A stretch of DNA of 64,000 nt from Pseudomonas sp. H1h (GCF_000633255.1 NZ_AYMJ01000030.1:62001-126000), one strand, 5' to 3'. Positions 34,031 to 42,876 are shown, counted from the stretch's first letter. Translations and numbers: made by a program. The notes: a model not told the origin generated them from the letters alone.

Positions 34031-34064
34031 AAAAAAAAGGGCTTGGGGAATCATCCCCAAGCCC
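34031..34064 (-). terminator. Rho-independent terminator of aspA
   Basis: A perfect 11-bp stem GGGCTTGGGGA/TCCCCAAGCCC with an ATCA loop (34039-34064) is followed on the minus strand by eight U residues. Confidence 0.92.
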
Positions 34065-34127
34065 TCAAAAGGTGAGAGGTGTCTAGTCCCTCGACCTGGT
34101 GAGCGGTGCTACAAGTTACGCGCGGGC

Positions 34128-35552
34128 TCAGGCTTTGAGCGGAACCAGACGCGGAGCAATCATGTTTTCCGGGCGCAGGATGTCGGCGAGCATGGCTTCG
34201 TCGAGCAGACCTTCTTCGCGCACCAGTTCCAGCACGCCGCGGCCGCTTTCAAGAGCGATACGGGCGATGCGGGTGGCGTTTTTGTAGCCGATGTACGGGT
34301 TCAGCGCGGTGACCAGACCGATCGAGTGTTCGACCAGTTCGCGGCAGCGGGCTTCGTTGGCGGTGATGCCGACGATGCAGTGCTCGCGCAGCATGTCCAT
34401 GGCGCGTTGCAGCAGGCGGATCGAGTCGAGGATCTTGAAGGCGATCAGCGGCTCCATCACGTTCAGCTGCAGTTGGCCGCCTTCGGCTGCCATGGTCAGC
34501 GCCAGATCGTTACCGATGACCTGGAAGGCCACCTGGTTGACGGCTTCCGGAATCACCGGGTTGACCTTGCCAGGCATGATCGAGCTGCCTGGCTGACGCG
34601 CCGGCAGGTTGATTTCGTTGATCCCGGTACGTGGGCCGCTGGACAGCAGGCGCAGGTCGTTGCAGATCTTCGACAGCTTGACCGCGGTGCGCTTGAGCAT
34701 GCCGGAGAACAGCACGAACGCGCCCATGTCGGAGGTGGCTTCGATCAGGTCGGCGGCTGGAACCAGCGGTTGACCGCTGATCAGCGCCAGACGCTGAACG
34801 GCCAGCGCCTGATAACGCGGGTCGGCGTTGATGCCGGTGCCGATCGCGGTGCCGCCCAGGTTCACTTCAGTCAGCAGTTCCGGGGCCAGCGTCTTCAGAC
34901 GGGCCAGGTCTTCGCCCATGGTGGTGGCGAATGCGCGGAACTCTTGACCCAAGGTCATCGGCACGGCGTCTTGCAGTTGGGTACGACCCATCTTCAGGAC
35001 GTGATTGAATTCTTCACCCTTGGCGGCGAAGGCCTGAATCAGGCTGTCGAGGCTGGCCAGCAGCGCGTCGTGACCCAGCAGCAGACCCAGGCGGATTGCG
35101 GTCGGGTAAGCATCGTTGGTCGACTGCGCCATGTTGACGTCGTCGTTCGGGTGCAGGTACTGGTACTCGCCTTTCTGGTGACCCATTGCTTCCAGAGCAA
35201 TGTTGGCGATCACTTCGTTGGCGTTCATGTTGGTGGAAGTACCGGCGCCACCTTGAATCATGTCGACCACGAACTCTTCGTGGAAATCACCGCGGATCAA
35301 TCGGGCACAGGCTTCGCTGATGGCAGCGTGCTTGGCTTCGCTCAGGTGACCCAACTCACGGTTGGCGTCAGCGGCGGCCTGTTTGACCATCGCCAGACCT
35401 ACAACCAGTTTCGGGTAATGCGAAATCGGAACGCCGGAGAGACGGAAGTTGTTCACCGCTCGCAGGGTCTGGATGCCGTAATACGCTTGAGCCGGTACTT
35501 CGAGGGCGCCAAGCAGGTCGTTTTCTGTGCGGAAAGATGCAGCGGAGGACAT
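34128..35552 (-). CDS. aspA: Aspartate ammonia-lyase (aspartase)
   Basis: The 474-residue enzyme deaminates aspartate to fumarate and ammonia. The fumarase/aspartase superfamily signature GSSIMPGKVNP is present about two-thirds of the way in and forms the catalytic serine loop. GTSTNMNANEV and the substrate-binding TNDAYPTA segments are also intact. I favour the ATG at 35552 (AGATGA seven bases upstream); the ATG four codons earlier lacks a spaced ribosome site. It is divergent from a LysR gene across a 180-bp region holding a perfect LysR-type dyad, and ends at a strong terminator. It completes the asparagine-to-fumarate route with the asparaginase at 30976. Confidence 0.95.
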   Translation of the reverse strand: MSSAASFRTENDLLGALEVPAQAYYGIQTLRAVNNFRLSGVPISHYPKLVVGLAMVKQAAADANRELGHLSEAKHAAISEACARLIRGDFHEEFVVDMIQGGAGTSTNMNANEVIANIALEAMGHQKGEYQYLHPNDDVNMAQSTNDAYPTAIRLGLLLGHDALLASLDSLIQAFAAKGEEFNHVLKMGRTQLQDAVPMTLGQEFRAFATTMGEDLARLKTLAPELLTEVNLGGTAIGTGINADPRYQALAVQRLALISGQPLVPAADLIEATSDMGAFVLFSGMLKRTAVKLSKICNDLRLLSSGPRTGINEINLPARQPGSSIMPGKVNPVIPEAVNQVAFQVIGNDLALTMAAEGGQLQLNVMEPLIAFKILDSIRLLQRAMDMLREHCIVGITANEARCRELVEHSIGLVTALNPYIGYKNATRIARIALESGRGVLELVREEGLLDEAMLADILRPENMIAPRLVPLKA

Positions 35553-35648
35553 GATAGAAATCATCTCGATATGGACCCGGTCTATGCCGGAACGCTGCGA
35601 ATGCTAGGCTTGTGGGATTTTTTGGGCCAATGCTGTTAAACACTGGCC

Positions 35649-35665
35649 TATGCACATTCGGCATA
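35649..35665. promoter_or_regulatory. LysR-type box TATGC-N7-GCATA between aspA and LysR gene
   Basis: This perfect interrupted dyad has the T-N11-A spacing of LysR-type recognition sites and lies between the divergent aspA and LysR start codons. It is the likely site through which the LysR protein controls aspA and itself. Confidence 0.6.
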
Positions 35666-35732
35666 ATGCCCGTGTGACGCCGCGTGCGCGGCAAACGTGT
35701 GACCTGTTTTGGTGCGTTCCCGGGAGGACGTG

Positions 35733-36641
35733 ATGAATCTGGAAAGCAAATGGCTCGAGGACTTCAGTGCTCTGGCCGCCACTCGCAGCTTCTCGCAGGC
35801 GGCCGAACGGCGCTTCGTGACCCAGCCGGCGTTCAGCCGCCGGATCCGCAGCCTCGAGGCAGCGCTCGGGTTGACGCTGGTCAACCGTTCGCGCACGCCG
35901 ATCGAGCTGACGGCGGCCGGGCAGTTGTTTCTGGTGACCGCGCGCACCGTGGTCGAACAGCTCGGGGAAGTGCTGCGTCACCTGCACCACCTGGAAGGCG
36001 GGCAGGGCGAGGTGATGCAGGTTGCTGCCGCGCACTCGCTGGCACTGGGCTTCTTCCCGCGCTGGATCGCACAACTGCGCAATGAAGGGCTGAACATCGC
36101 CACGCGACTGGTGGCGACCAATGTCGGCGACGCGGTGCATGCGCTGCGCGAAGGCGGTTGTGACCTGATGCTGGCGTTCTACGACCCGGATGCAGCGATG
36201 CAGATGGACCCGGAAATCTTTCCATCGTTGCACCTGGGCCAGACCGAGATGCTGCCAGTGTGCGCGGCGGATGCCGATGGCAAGCCGTTGTTCGATCTGG
36301 AGGGCGAGGCCAGCGTGCCGTTGCTGGCCTACAGTGCCGGGGCGTTTCTCGGGCGTTCGGTAAACGGCTTGTTGCGCCAGCGCCAGCTGCGTTTCACCAC
36401 CATCTACGAAACGGCCATGGCCGACAGCCTCAAGAGCATGGCCCTGGAAGGCCTCGGCATCGCCTGGGTGCCGCAACTGAGCGTGCGTGCCGAGCTGGCC
36501 CGTGGCGAGCTTGTGGTCTGCGGCGGCCCGCAATGGCACGTGCCGCTGGAGATTCGCCTGTACCGCTGCGCGCTGGTGCGCAAGGCCAACGTTCGGTTGC
36601 TCTGGCGCAAGCTCGAAGGCGGCGCTGCACAGGCTTCCTGA
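35733..36641 (+). CDS. LysR-family regulator divergent from aspA
   Basis: The 302-residue product has a winged helix-turn-helix at residues 1-62 (WLEDFSALAATRSFSQAAERR, then TQPAFSRRIRSLEAALG) and a LysR substrate-binding domain (about 90-290). A strong GGGAGG six bases before the ATG at 35733 fixes the start; an in-frame TTG at 35709 is excluded by this. The divergent arrangement with aspA is the same as in P. aeruginosa (PA5428/PA5429), so control of aspartate use is the natural inference. The inducer is unknown. Confidence 0.9.
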   Translation: MNLESKWLEDFSALAATRSFSQAAERRFVTQPAFSRRIRSLEAALGLTLVNRSRTPIELTAAGQLFLVTARTVVEQLGEVLRHLHHLEGGQGEVMQVAAAHSLALGFFPRWIAQLRNEGLNIATRLVATNVGDAVHALREGGCDLMLAFYDPDAAMQMDPEIFPSLHLGQTEMLPVCAADADGKPLFDLEGEASVPLLAYSAGAFLGRSVNGLLRQRQLRFTTIYETAMADSLKSMALEGLGIAWVPQLSVRAELARGELVVCGGPQWHVPLEIRLYRCALVRKANVRLLWRKLEGGAAQAS

Positions 36642-36657
36642 ACCACGGTAGATCCAC

Positions 36658-36747
36658 GTGTGGGAGCGGGCTTGCTCGCGAAGGCGACGTGTCAGTCGAC
36701 ATCCATGTAGCTGACCTGGCGCCTTCTCGAGCAAGCCCGCTCCCACC
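36658..36747. repeat. REPIN: inverted pair of REP palindromes
   Basis: A GTGTGGGAGCGGGCTTGCTCGCGAA arm and its inverted partner CTCGAGCAAGCCCGCTCCCAC lie just after the LysR gene, in the first half of the 333-bp gap before purE. Confidence 0.92.
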
Positions 36748-36853
36748 GGGGGATTTGCGGTGTTCTAGCGCTGACCTTTGAGTCAATAAAACCGGGCCTT
36801 TCGCTCATTTGACAGATGGTCGCATCGGGGGCTGTTTATTGGCTTCTTTGCGG

Positions 36854-36974
36854 TATACTGCGCGGCCTTCGGCCGGTACGTCCGGCCATTTTTCGTACAA
36901 TCAAGCCACGCAACCTGCGTGGCTTGTTGTTTTATGACGCGCCTGCGGGCGCTCCAGAGAGAAGAGGCGCGACG
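36854..36974 (+). promoter_or_regulatory. Structured leader of purEK: two terminator-like hairpins and an RBS-masking stem
   Basis: After a -10-like TATACT (36854-36859) come three elements. GGCCGG-TACGT-CCGGCC (36871-36887) is followed by ATTTTT, and a competing GGCC/GGCC stem (36864-36874) overlaps it. CAAGCCACGCA-ACC-TGCGTGGCTTG (36902-36926), a perfect 11-bp stem, is followed by TTGTTTT. CGCGCCT (36938-36944) is complementary to AGGCGCG (36965-36971), which covers the purE ribosome site. This looks like an attenuator, or a small RNA with its own terminators. Confidence 0.55.
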
Positions 36975-37466
36975 ATGAGTGCACTGGTTGGCGTGATCAT
37001 GGGCTCCAAGTCCGATTGGTCCACCCTTAGCCACACCGCCGATATGCTGGAAAAGCTCGGCATCCCTTACGAGGTCAAGGTGGTTTCCGCCCACCGCACC
37101 CCGGATCTGCTGTTCCAGTACGCCGAAGAGGCTGAGGGCCGCGGCATCGAGGTGATCATCGCCGGTGCCGGTGGCGCAGCTCACCTGCCAGGCATGTGTG
37201 CGGCCAAGACCCACCTGCCGGTGCTGGGCGTGCCGGTGCAGTCGTCGATGCTTTCGGGCGTCGATTCGCTGCTGTCGATCGTGCAGATGCCAGCCGGCAT
37301 TCCGGTTGCCACCCTGGCCATCGGCAAGGCCGGCGCGATCAACGCAGCCCTGCTCTCGGCGAGCATCCTGGGCGCCAAGCATCCACAGTTCCACGCGGTA
37401 CTGAAAACCTTCCGTGCCGAGCAGACAGACAGCGTCCTGGACAATCCAGACCCACGTATTGCCTGA
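36975..37466 (+). CDS. purE: N5-carboxyaminoimidazole ribonucleotide mutase
   Basis: The 163-residue enzyme converts N5-CAIR to CAIR in purine synthesis. The class I PurE signature is complete: MGSKSDWSTL at residues 9-18, VVSAHRTPDLL with the catalytic His near 45, and GAGGAAHLPGM. I start at the ATG at 36975; a longer frame back to 36816 runs through the hairpins of the leader and is not protein. AGAGG precedes the start but can pair with an upstream stretch. It is followed after 10 bp by purK, which supplies its substrate. Confidence 0.96.
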   Translation: MSALVGVIMGSKSDWSTLSHTADMLEKLGIPYEVKVVSAHRTPDLLFQYAEEAEGRGIEVIIAGAGGAAHLPGMCAAKTHLPVLGVPVQSSMLSGVDSLLSIVQMPAGIPVATLAIGKAGAINAALLSASILGAKHPQFHAVLKTFRAEQTDSVLDNPDPRIA

Positions 37467-37476
37467 GGTTGTTGAG

Positions 37477-38559
37477 ATGAAGATCGGTGTAATCGGTGGC
37501 GGCCAGTTGGGCCGCATGTTGGCGCTGGCGGGGACTCCGCTGGGCATGAACTTCGCTTTCCTCGACCCTGCGCCGGACGCTTGCGCCGCGGCACTGGGCG
37601 AACACCTGCGGGCCGATTACGGCGATCAGGATCACCTGCGCCAACTGGCCGACGAAGTCGACCTGGTGACCTTCGAGTTCGAAAGCGTCCCGGCTGAAAC
37701 CGTGGCGTTCCTCTCGCAATTCGTGCCGGTGTACCCGAGCGCCGAAGCCCTGCGCATCGCTCGCGACCGCTGGTTCGAGAAGAGCATGTTCAAGGACCTG
37801 GGGATTCCAACCCCGGCCTTTGCCGACATTCAATCGCAAGCTGATCTGGATGCCGCCGTAGCTGCCATCGGTCTGCCGGCCGTGCTGAAAACCCGCACCC
37901 TGGGTTACGACGGCAAGGGCCAGAAAGTCCTGCGCAAGCCAGAAGACGTGGTCGGCACGTTCGCCGAACTGGGCAGCGTTGCCTGTCTGCTGGAAGGCTT
38001 CGTGCCGTTCACCGGCGAGGTCTCGCTGATCGCCGTGCGTGCCCGTGATGGCGAAACCAGGTTCTACCCACTGGTGCACAACACCCACGACAGCGGCATC
38101 CTCAAGCTGTCGGTCGCCAGCACCGATCACCCGTTGCAGGCCTTGGCCGAAGACTACTCCAGCCGTGTACTCAAGCAGCTCGATTATGTGGGCGTGATGG
38201 CGTTCGAGTTCTTTGAAGTCGACGGTGGCCTCAAGGCCAACGAAATCGCTCCGCGCGTACACAACTCCGGGCACTGGACCACCGAAGGCGCCGAGTGCAG
38301 CCAGTTCGAAAACCACCTGCGCGCCGTGGCCGGTCTGCCGCTGGGTTCGACGGCCAAGGTCGGCGAGAGCGCGATGCTCAATTTCATCGGCATGGTTCCG
38401 CCAGTGGAGAAAGTCGTCGCCATCGAAGATTGCCATCTGCACCACTATGGCAAAGCGTTCAAGGCCGGACGCAAGGTCGGCCACGCCAACCTGCGCTGCG
38501 CCGACATGGCCACGCTGCAGGCGCAGATCGTCAAGGTCGAAGCGCTGATCGCCGAGTAA
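37477..38559 (+). CDS. purK: N5-carboxyaminoimidazole ribonucleotide synthase
   Basis: The 360-residue ATP-grasp enzyme makes N5-CAIR from AIR, bicarbonate and ATP. It starts MKIGVIGGGQLGRMLALAG, with the pre-ATP-grasp Rossmann-like loop. Later it shows KTRTLGYDGKGQ (glycine-rich ATP loop), EGFVPF, and the metal-binding NEIAPRVHNSGHWT, all diagnostic of PurK. The ATG at 37477 lies 10 bp after the purE stop with GAGG upstream, so purEK form one operon under the leader at 36854-36974. Confidence 0.96.
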   Translation: MKIGVIGGGQLGRMLALAGTPLGMNFAFLDPAPDACAAALGEHLRADYGDQDHLRQLADEVDLVTFEFESVPAETVAFLSQFVPVYPSAEALRIARDRWFEKSMFKDLGIPTPAFADIQSQADLDAAVAAIGLPAVLKTRTLGYDGKGQKVLRKPEDVVGTFAELGSVACLLEGFVPFTGEVSLIAVRARDGETRFYPLVHNTHDSGILKLSVASTDHPLQALAEDYSSRVLKQLDYVGVMAFEFFEVDGGLKANEIAPRVHNSGHWTTEGAECSQFENHLRAVAGLPLGSTAKVGESAMLNFIGMVPPVEKVVAIEDCHLHHYGKAFKAGRKVGHANLRCADMATLQAQIVKVEALIAE

Positions 38560-38665
38560 CGACAGTTTCATCTGGCAGCGGCGGAACCTTCGGGAACCGC
38601 CGTTCTCTGATGGCAGGATGCCAAAGTCTGGCTAGGCTATAGCCAATCAATCAGAGGGAAATGTC

Positions 38666-38911
38666 ATGGGAATTATCGGAACCATTTTTATCGGCTTGAT
38701 CGTCGGCCTGCTGGCACGCTTCCTCAAACCGGGCGATGACAGCATGGGCTGGATCATGACCATCCTGCTCGGTATCGGCGGTTCGCTGGCGGCCACTTAC
38801 GGCGGCCAGGCCCTGGGTATCTATCAGGCCGGTCAAGGCGCAGGTTTCATTGGCGCGCTGGTCGGTGCGATCGTGCTGCTGGTGATCTACGGCCTGATCA
38901 AAAAGAACTGA
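38666..38911 (+). CDS. GlsB/YeaQ/YmgE-family small membrane protein
   Basis: The 81-residue product has three hydrophobic segments (about 2-18, 28-48 and 57-78) and the family landmark GLIVGLLARFLKPGDDSMGWIMTILLGIGGS. It is an inner-membrane protein of the transglycosylase-associated/YeaQ family, often induced by stress; the biochemical role is unknown. AGAGGGA lies upstream of the ATG. A strong hairpin follows its stop codon. Confidence 0.9.
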   Translation: MGIIGTIFIGLIVGLLARFLKPGDDSMGWIMTILLGIGGSLAATYGGQALGIYQAGQGAGFIGALVGAIVLLVIYGLIKKN

Positions 38912-38923
38912 TCCAAGCGACCA

Positions 38924-38954
38924 AGCCCTCTCTGCCAACGCGGCAGGGAGGGCT
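38924..38954 (+). terminator. Hairpin after the YeaQ-like gene
   Basis: A 13-bp stem AGCCCTCTCTGCC/GGCAGGGAGGGCT (one G-T pair) with an AACGC loop begins 12 bp past the stop. There is no U tract, so termination is likely but not certain. Confidence 0.55.
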
Positions 38955-39013
38955 AGAATGCTCGGCGATTCAACGTCCTTCCTTTATCCGAGCATCTTTT
39001 ACCGAGCACTTCC

Positions 39014-39550
39014 ATGCGCCGTCTTTTGTTGACTCTCCTTTTGCTGGGCAGCGGTCTGGCCCACGCCGGCGAACTGCCGGAAACCGACTGGCTGGAACTG
39101 ATGCCCAAGTCGGACCAGAAAGCCCTCGAGGCCATGCCCGAAATCGATCACAACTCCCCCGAAGCCACCGGCACCTTCACCGAGAAGGGCGGCATGAAAC
39201 AGGCCAAGGGCCTGCCGGCGGTGATGTATTCGACCAAAACCGTGGCGTCGATGAACGACAAGCACATCCGCATCGGTGGCTACCCGGTGCCGCTGGAGTC
39301 GGATGCCAAGGGGCGTAGCACGCTGTTCTTCCTCGTGCCGTACCCCGGCGCGTGCATCCATGTGCCGCCACCGCCGCCGAATCAACTGGTGCTGGTGCGT
39401 TATCCAAAGGGCTTGAAGCTGGATGACATCTACACGCCGCTGTGGGTGACCGGCACGCTGAAGATCGAGAAGGTCAGCAACGATCTGGCTGACGCGGCGT
39501 ATGCGCTGGAGGCGGACAAGGTGCGGGTGGTGAAAGAGTCCGATCTCTGA
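39014..39550 (+). CDS. Secreted DUF3299 protein
   Basis: The 178-residue product has a signal peptide (1-18, ending LAHA). The mature part carries PLESDAKGRSTLFFLVPYPGACIHVPPPPPNQLVLV, the conserved core of DUF3299, including the single Cys followed by the poly-Pro loop. The family is periplasmic or lipoprotein-like with an OB-type fold, and some members are encoded with ABC exporters; no such partner is adjacent here. Function unknown. Confidence 0.82.
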   Translation: MRRLLLTLLLLGSGLAHAGELPETDWLELMPKSDQKALEAMPEIDHNSPEATGTFTEKGGMKQAKGLPAVMYSTKTVASMNDKHIRIGGYPVPLESDAKGRSTLFFLVPYPGACIHVPPPPPNQLVLVRYPKGLKLDDIYTPLWVTGTLKIEKVSNDLADAAYALEADKVRVVKESDL

Positions 39551-39567
39551 CACCTGCGCAAAACAAC

Positions 39568-39658
39568 TGTGGGAGGGGGCGTGCTCCCGAAGGCGGTGTG
39601 TCAGTCAATGGATCAGTTGACTGAAGCATCGCCTTCGGGAGCAAGCCCCCTCCCACAG
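39568..39658. repeat. REPIN, variant arm sequence
   Basis: The arms are CTGTGGGAGGGGGCGTGCTCCCGAA and TTCGGGAGCAAGCCCCCTCCCACAG. Relative to the common form the same changes occur in both arms (GGGAGGGGGC...GCTCCCG), so this is a coherent subfamily rather than random decay. Confidence 0.9.
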
Positions 39659-39676
39659 TTCGTTCTGTTGTTTGGT

Positions 39677-40576
39677 TTAAAGCGGTTTGCTGCCGACGCT
39701 GACGCCCATGGTGTGGCTGGCGCCCGAGGCCAGGTTCACCACGTCATCCATCACATTCGCGGTCTCGATGCACAGCATGCGTTGCCAGCCATCGTTGTCC
39801 ATGTCGCTAAACGCCGCCGCGCGGTCGATCCACGGGTTCCAGATCACCGCGGTGCGCGAACCAGTGGCGGTCAGGGCGATTCGCCGTTCCCAGGCCGGGT
39901 CGACAATGCTCAGTTGCGGCGGCGCATTGAGGTAGATGCGGTCGGTTTCACCGGCAAAGCGCAGTTCGCCTTGCTGGCTGTGGGTATTCCAGTTGTCCAG
40001 GGTCTCGATGTAATTCAAACCATCGACACCGTCGACATGCACGTTGCGCACATCGCTGACGGCGAAATAAGTATGCAAAGCCTGGCTGAGGCTGACTGTT
40101 TCGGCGCCCCGGTTATGACTGGTCAGGCTGATGTGCAACTGATCATTCAGATGCAGGGTCAGGGTCAGATCGACCTGATGCGGCCAGCCCGGGAAACCCG
40201 CTTCAGGGTAGGGCAGCTTGAACTCGACCTTGATGCCATCGCCTTCGGCTTCGATGCCGCCCAATTCCCAATCCATCGCCCGGACAAAACCGTGAGCCGG
40301 CGCCGGTTCGTCGCTGACGCGCATGGCTTTGACGCTCTGCGGGTTGCGCTCGAAGACGCCGAACCACGGCCAGCACACCGGCACGCCGGCGCGGATGCTT
40401 TTGCCGGTCTTGAACACGGCCTTGTCGTTGAGCCAGATGATCGGCGGCTGGCCGTCGATCTGATAACTGAGGATGTGCGCGCCTTGCTGGGCCACCAGCA
40501 CTTCGGCCTGACCGTGGCGGATGCGCCAGCAGTTCAGTTCATCCAGTTTCACCGCTTCAACGTTGGGCGTGTTCAT
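39677..40576 (-). CDS. D-hexose-6-phosphate mutarotase (YeaD family)
   Basis: The 299-residue aldose 1-epimerase-like beta-sandwich protein interconverts anomers of glucose-6-phosphate and related sugars. Visible signatures are the sugar-ring-binding GVPVCWPWFG, PAHGFVRAMDWEL with the catalytic His, LSQALHTYFAVSD with the second His, and VIWNPW near the end, all in the YeaD arrangement. It is a free-standing gene in the leftward orientation; its stop codon lies 18 bp from a REPIN. Confidence 0.92.
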   Translation of the reverse strand: MNTPNVEAVKLDELNCWRIRHGQAEVLVAQQGAHILSYQIDGQPPIIWLNDKAVFKTGKSIRAGVPVCWPWFGVFERNPQSVKAMRVSDEPAPAHGFVRAMDWELGGIEAEGDGIKVEFKLPYPEAGFPGWPHQVDLTLTLHLNDQLHISLTSHNRGAETVSLSQALHTYFAVSDVRNVHVDGVDGLNYIETLDNWNTHSQQGELRFAGETDRIYLNAPPQLSIVDPAWERRIALTATGSRTAVIWNPWIDRAAAFSDMDNDGWQRMLCIETANVMDDVVNLASGASHTMGVSVGSKPL

Positions 40577-40634
40577 GGGACAGCTCTCGATCAGACACTT
40601 GGGACGACTATCGACCGCAAAACCGCGGCGAGGT

Positions 40635-41039
40635 TTAGCGCGCGCGCGGCGGCACCGAACGGGTGCGCCCGCTGCCGTCGATGGCGACGAAGACGAATAC
40701 CGCTTCGGTCACTTTACGCCACTCGCTGGACAGCGGATCGTCGCTCCACACCTCGACCATCATCTGGATCGAGCTGCGGCCGATTTCCAGGGTCTGGGTA
40801 TAAAAGGACAATTGCGCGCCGACAGCGACCGGCACCAGAAACGCCATGCGGTCGATGGCTACGGTCGCTACACGACCACCTGCCACGCGGCTGGCCATTG
40901 CGGTGCCGGCCAGATCCATCTGCGCCACCAGCCAGCCACCGAAAATATCGCCGAAGCCGTTGGTTTCGCGGGGAAGTGCGGTAATTTGCAGGGCCAGGTC
41001 GCCTTGCGGGATCGGATCTTCTTGTTCGAGCTCTATCAT
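40635..41039 (-). CDS. Acyl-CoA thioesterase (YciA-type hotdog fold)
   Basis: The 134-residue hotdog protein hydrolyses acyl-CoA esters. The active-site region reads NGFGDIFGGWLVAQMDLAGTAMAS, with the acidic residue and the helix dipole typical of YciA-type enzymes, followed by VDRMAFL-like IDRMAFLVPV. I start at the ATG at 41039, where family similarity begins; a longer frame to 41123 adds a hydrophilic, unconserved stretch. The ribosome site is weak. The mutarotase lies 58 bp downstream and may be co-transcribed. Confidence 0.88.
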   Translation of the reverse strand: MIELEQEDPIPQGDLALQITALPRETNGFGDIFGGWLVAQMDLAGTAMASRVAGGRVATVAIDRMAFLVPVAVGAQLSFYTQTLEIGRSSIQMMVEVWSDDPLSSEWRKVTEAVFVFVAIDGSGRTRSVPPRAR

Positions 41040-41417
41040 GCCGGGGGTGCCTCTGACCCGTGACTCTTCGTTGGTATTGCTGGTGGTAGCCGTCTTCAGG
41101 AAAAACGATTCAGCACCGAACATACTACGTTCGTCACGTTTTCCATAAGGCGCCTAAAGGGGAAACTCTGCGAAAGCGGCTGGATCCACGCACCAAGGCG
41201 ACCAACGACGTTTTCGCACAGCAACCCCCTACAAACCGGAGCAAGGTTGCGAGTATATCGGTCGGTAGACTCCGCGACGACCATCGGGTTCTGATTTTGA
41301 CCGTCAAATACGCGCCTCTATGTGCTTTTTCGAACAATTTGCTATGGTGCCGAACCTGCCCAAGCCACAGCCAGCGTTGTTGTGGCGGTAGATCCGACTA
41401 TAAGAGAAGCCCTTGCC
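41040..41417. other. Divergent gene-free region between thioesterase and MFS genes
   Basis: This 378-bp stretch holds no supportable gene. Short frames on both strands lack ribosome sites and family features. It presumably carries both promoters; I could not pick out a convincing pair of boxes or an operator. Confidence 0.4.
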
Positions 41418-42716
41418 ATGACCACAGCGCCTTCGAGCCTCGCGCAGCCCGAGCAACCCGCACGACCGTTGACCCGCAATGACTACAAGACTCTGTCGCT
41501 ATCGGCCCTGGGCGGTGCGCTGGAGTTTTACGACTTCATCATCTTCGTGTTCTTTGCCACTGTGGTCGGCAAGCTGTTCTTCCCGGCCGACATGCCCGAG
41601 TGGCTGCGGCTGATGCAAACCTTCGGTATTTTCGCCGCCGGTTACCTGGCGCGGCCGCTGGGCGGCATCGTCATGGCGCACTTCGGCGACCTGCTGGGAC
41701 GCAAGAAGATGTTCACCCTGAGCATTTTCATGATGGCCGTGCCAACGCTGATCATGGGGCTGCTGCCGACCTACGCGCAGATCGGCCTGTGGGCGCCGAT
41801 CCTGCTGTTGCTGATGCGGGTGATCCAGGGCGCGGCGATTGGCGGTGAGGTGCCGGGGGCGTGGGTCTTCGTTTCCGAACACGTGCCGCAAAAGCACATT
41901 GGCTACGCCTGCGGCACGCTGACCAGCGGCCTGACGGCGGGCATTCTCCTCGGGTCGCTGGTTGCTACCGCGATCAACAGCCTCTACACACCACTGGAAG
42001 TTGCAGATTACGCCTGGCGGATCCCGTTCCTGCTCGGCGGCGTGTTCGGCCTGTTCTCGGTTTACTTGCGCCGCTGGCTGCACGAAACGCCGGTGTTCGC
42101 CGAGCTGCAACTGCGCAAGGCGCTGGCTGAAGAGGTGCCGCTGCGAGCGGTGCTGCGTGACCATCGCGGGGCGATTGCGGTCTCGATGCTGCTGACCTGG
42201 TTGCTGTCGGCCGGGATCGTTGTAGTGATCCTGATGACCCCGACCGTACTGCAAACGGTCTATCACTTCTCACCGACGGTGGCACTGCAATCTAACAGCC
42301 TGGCGATCGTGTTCCTGAGCGTTGGCTGCATCATCTCCGGCGCCCTGGCGGATCGTTTCGGCGCCGGCCGGGTGTTTGTCTTCGGTAGCCTGGGGCTGCT
42401 GATCAGCTCCTGGACCTTCTATCACAGCCTCGCCGATCACCCGAACTGGCTGTTTCCGCTGTATGCCCTGACCGGCCTGCTGGTCGGCACCATCGGTGCG
42501 GTGCCGTACGTGATGGTCAAGGCGTTCCCGCCAGTGGTGCGCTTCAGTGGGTTGTCGTTCTCGTACAACGTGGCATACGCGATCTTCGGTGGCCTGACGC
42601 CAATGGTGGTCAGTCTGCTGCTTAAAGAAAGTGCGATGGGGCCGGCTTACTATGTAGCCGTCCTTTGCACGATGGGGATTCTGGTCGGCGCATGGCTGTG
42701 GAAGAAGGGGCGCTAA
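41418..42716 (+). CDS. MFS transporter (metabolite:H+ symporter type)
   Basis: The 432-residue carrier has twelve predicted helices. The N-terminal GGALEFYDFIIFVFFATVVGKLFFP is the start typical of the metabolite:proton symporter group (YhjE/ProP/KgtP-like). The loop 2-3 motif FGDLLGRKKMFTLSIFMMAVPT is present, as is RVIQGAAIGGEVPGAWVFVSEH, the R-x-x-Q-G conserved block of helix 4. The substrate is probably an organic acid or osmolyte but cannot be read. AGAGAAG lies upstream of the ATG at 41418. Confidence 0.9.
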   Translation: MTTAPSSLAQPEQPARPLTRNDYKTLSLSALGGALEFYDFIIFVFFATVVGKLFFPADMPEWLRLMQTFGIFAAGYLARPLGGIVMAHFGDLLGRKKMFTLSIFMMAVPTLIMGLLPTYAQIGLWAPILLLLMRVIQGAAIGGEVPGAWVFVSEHVPQKHIGYACGTLTSGLTAGILLGSLVATAINSLYTPLEVADYAWRIPFLLGGVFGLFSVYLRRWLHETPVFAELQLRKALAEEVPLRAVLRDHRGAIAVSMLLTWLLSAGIVVVILMTPTVLQTVYHFSPTVALQSNSLAIVFLSVGCIISGALADRFGAGRVFVFGSLGLLISSWTFYHSLADHPNWLFPLYALTGLLVGTIGAVPYVMVKAFPPVVRFSGLSFSYNVAYAIFGGLTPMVVSLLLKESAMGPAYYVAVLCTMGILVGAWLWKKGR

Positions 42717-42727
42717 AAATTTTCACC

Positions 42728-42817
42728 TGTGGGAGCGGGCTTGCTCGCGAATGCGGTATGTCAGTCTCTATATGAATAGGATGACACGGCCTCTTCGCGA
42801 GCAAGCCCGCTCCCACA
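42728..42817. repeat. REPIN: inverted pair of REP palindromes
   Basis: A GTGGGAGCGGGCTTGCTCGCGAA arm and its inverted partner lie between the MFS gene and the pstS promoter. Confidence 0.92.
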
Positions 42818-42876
42818 TTGGTTCTGCGTTGCTCTCTAATATCTTTTGAATCATCTTGTAAAACCCCGATGCTGGC

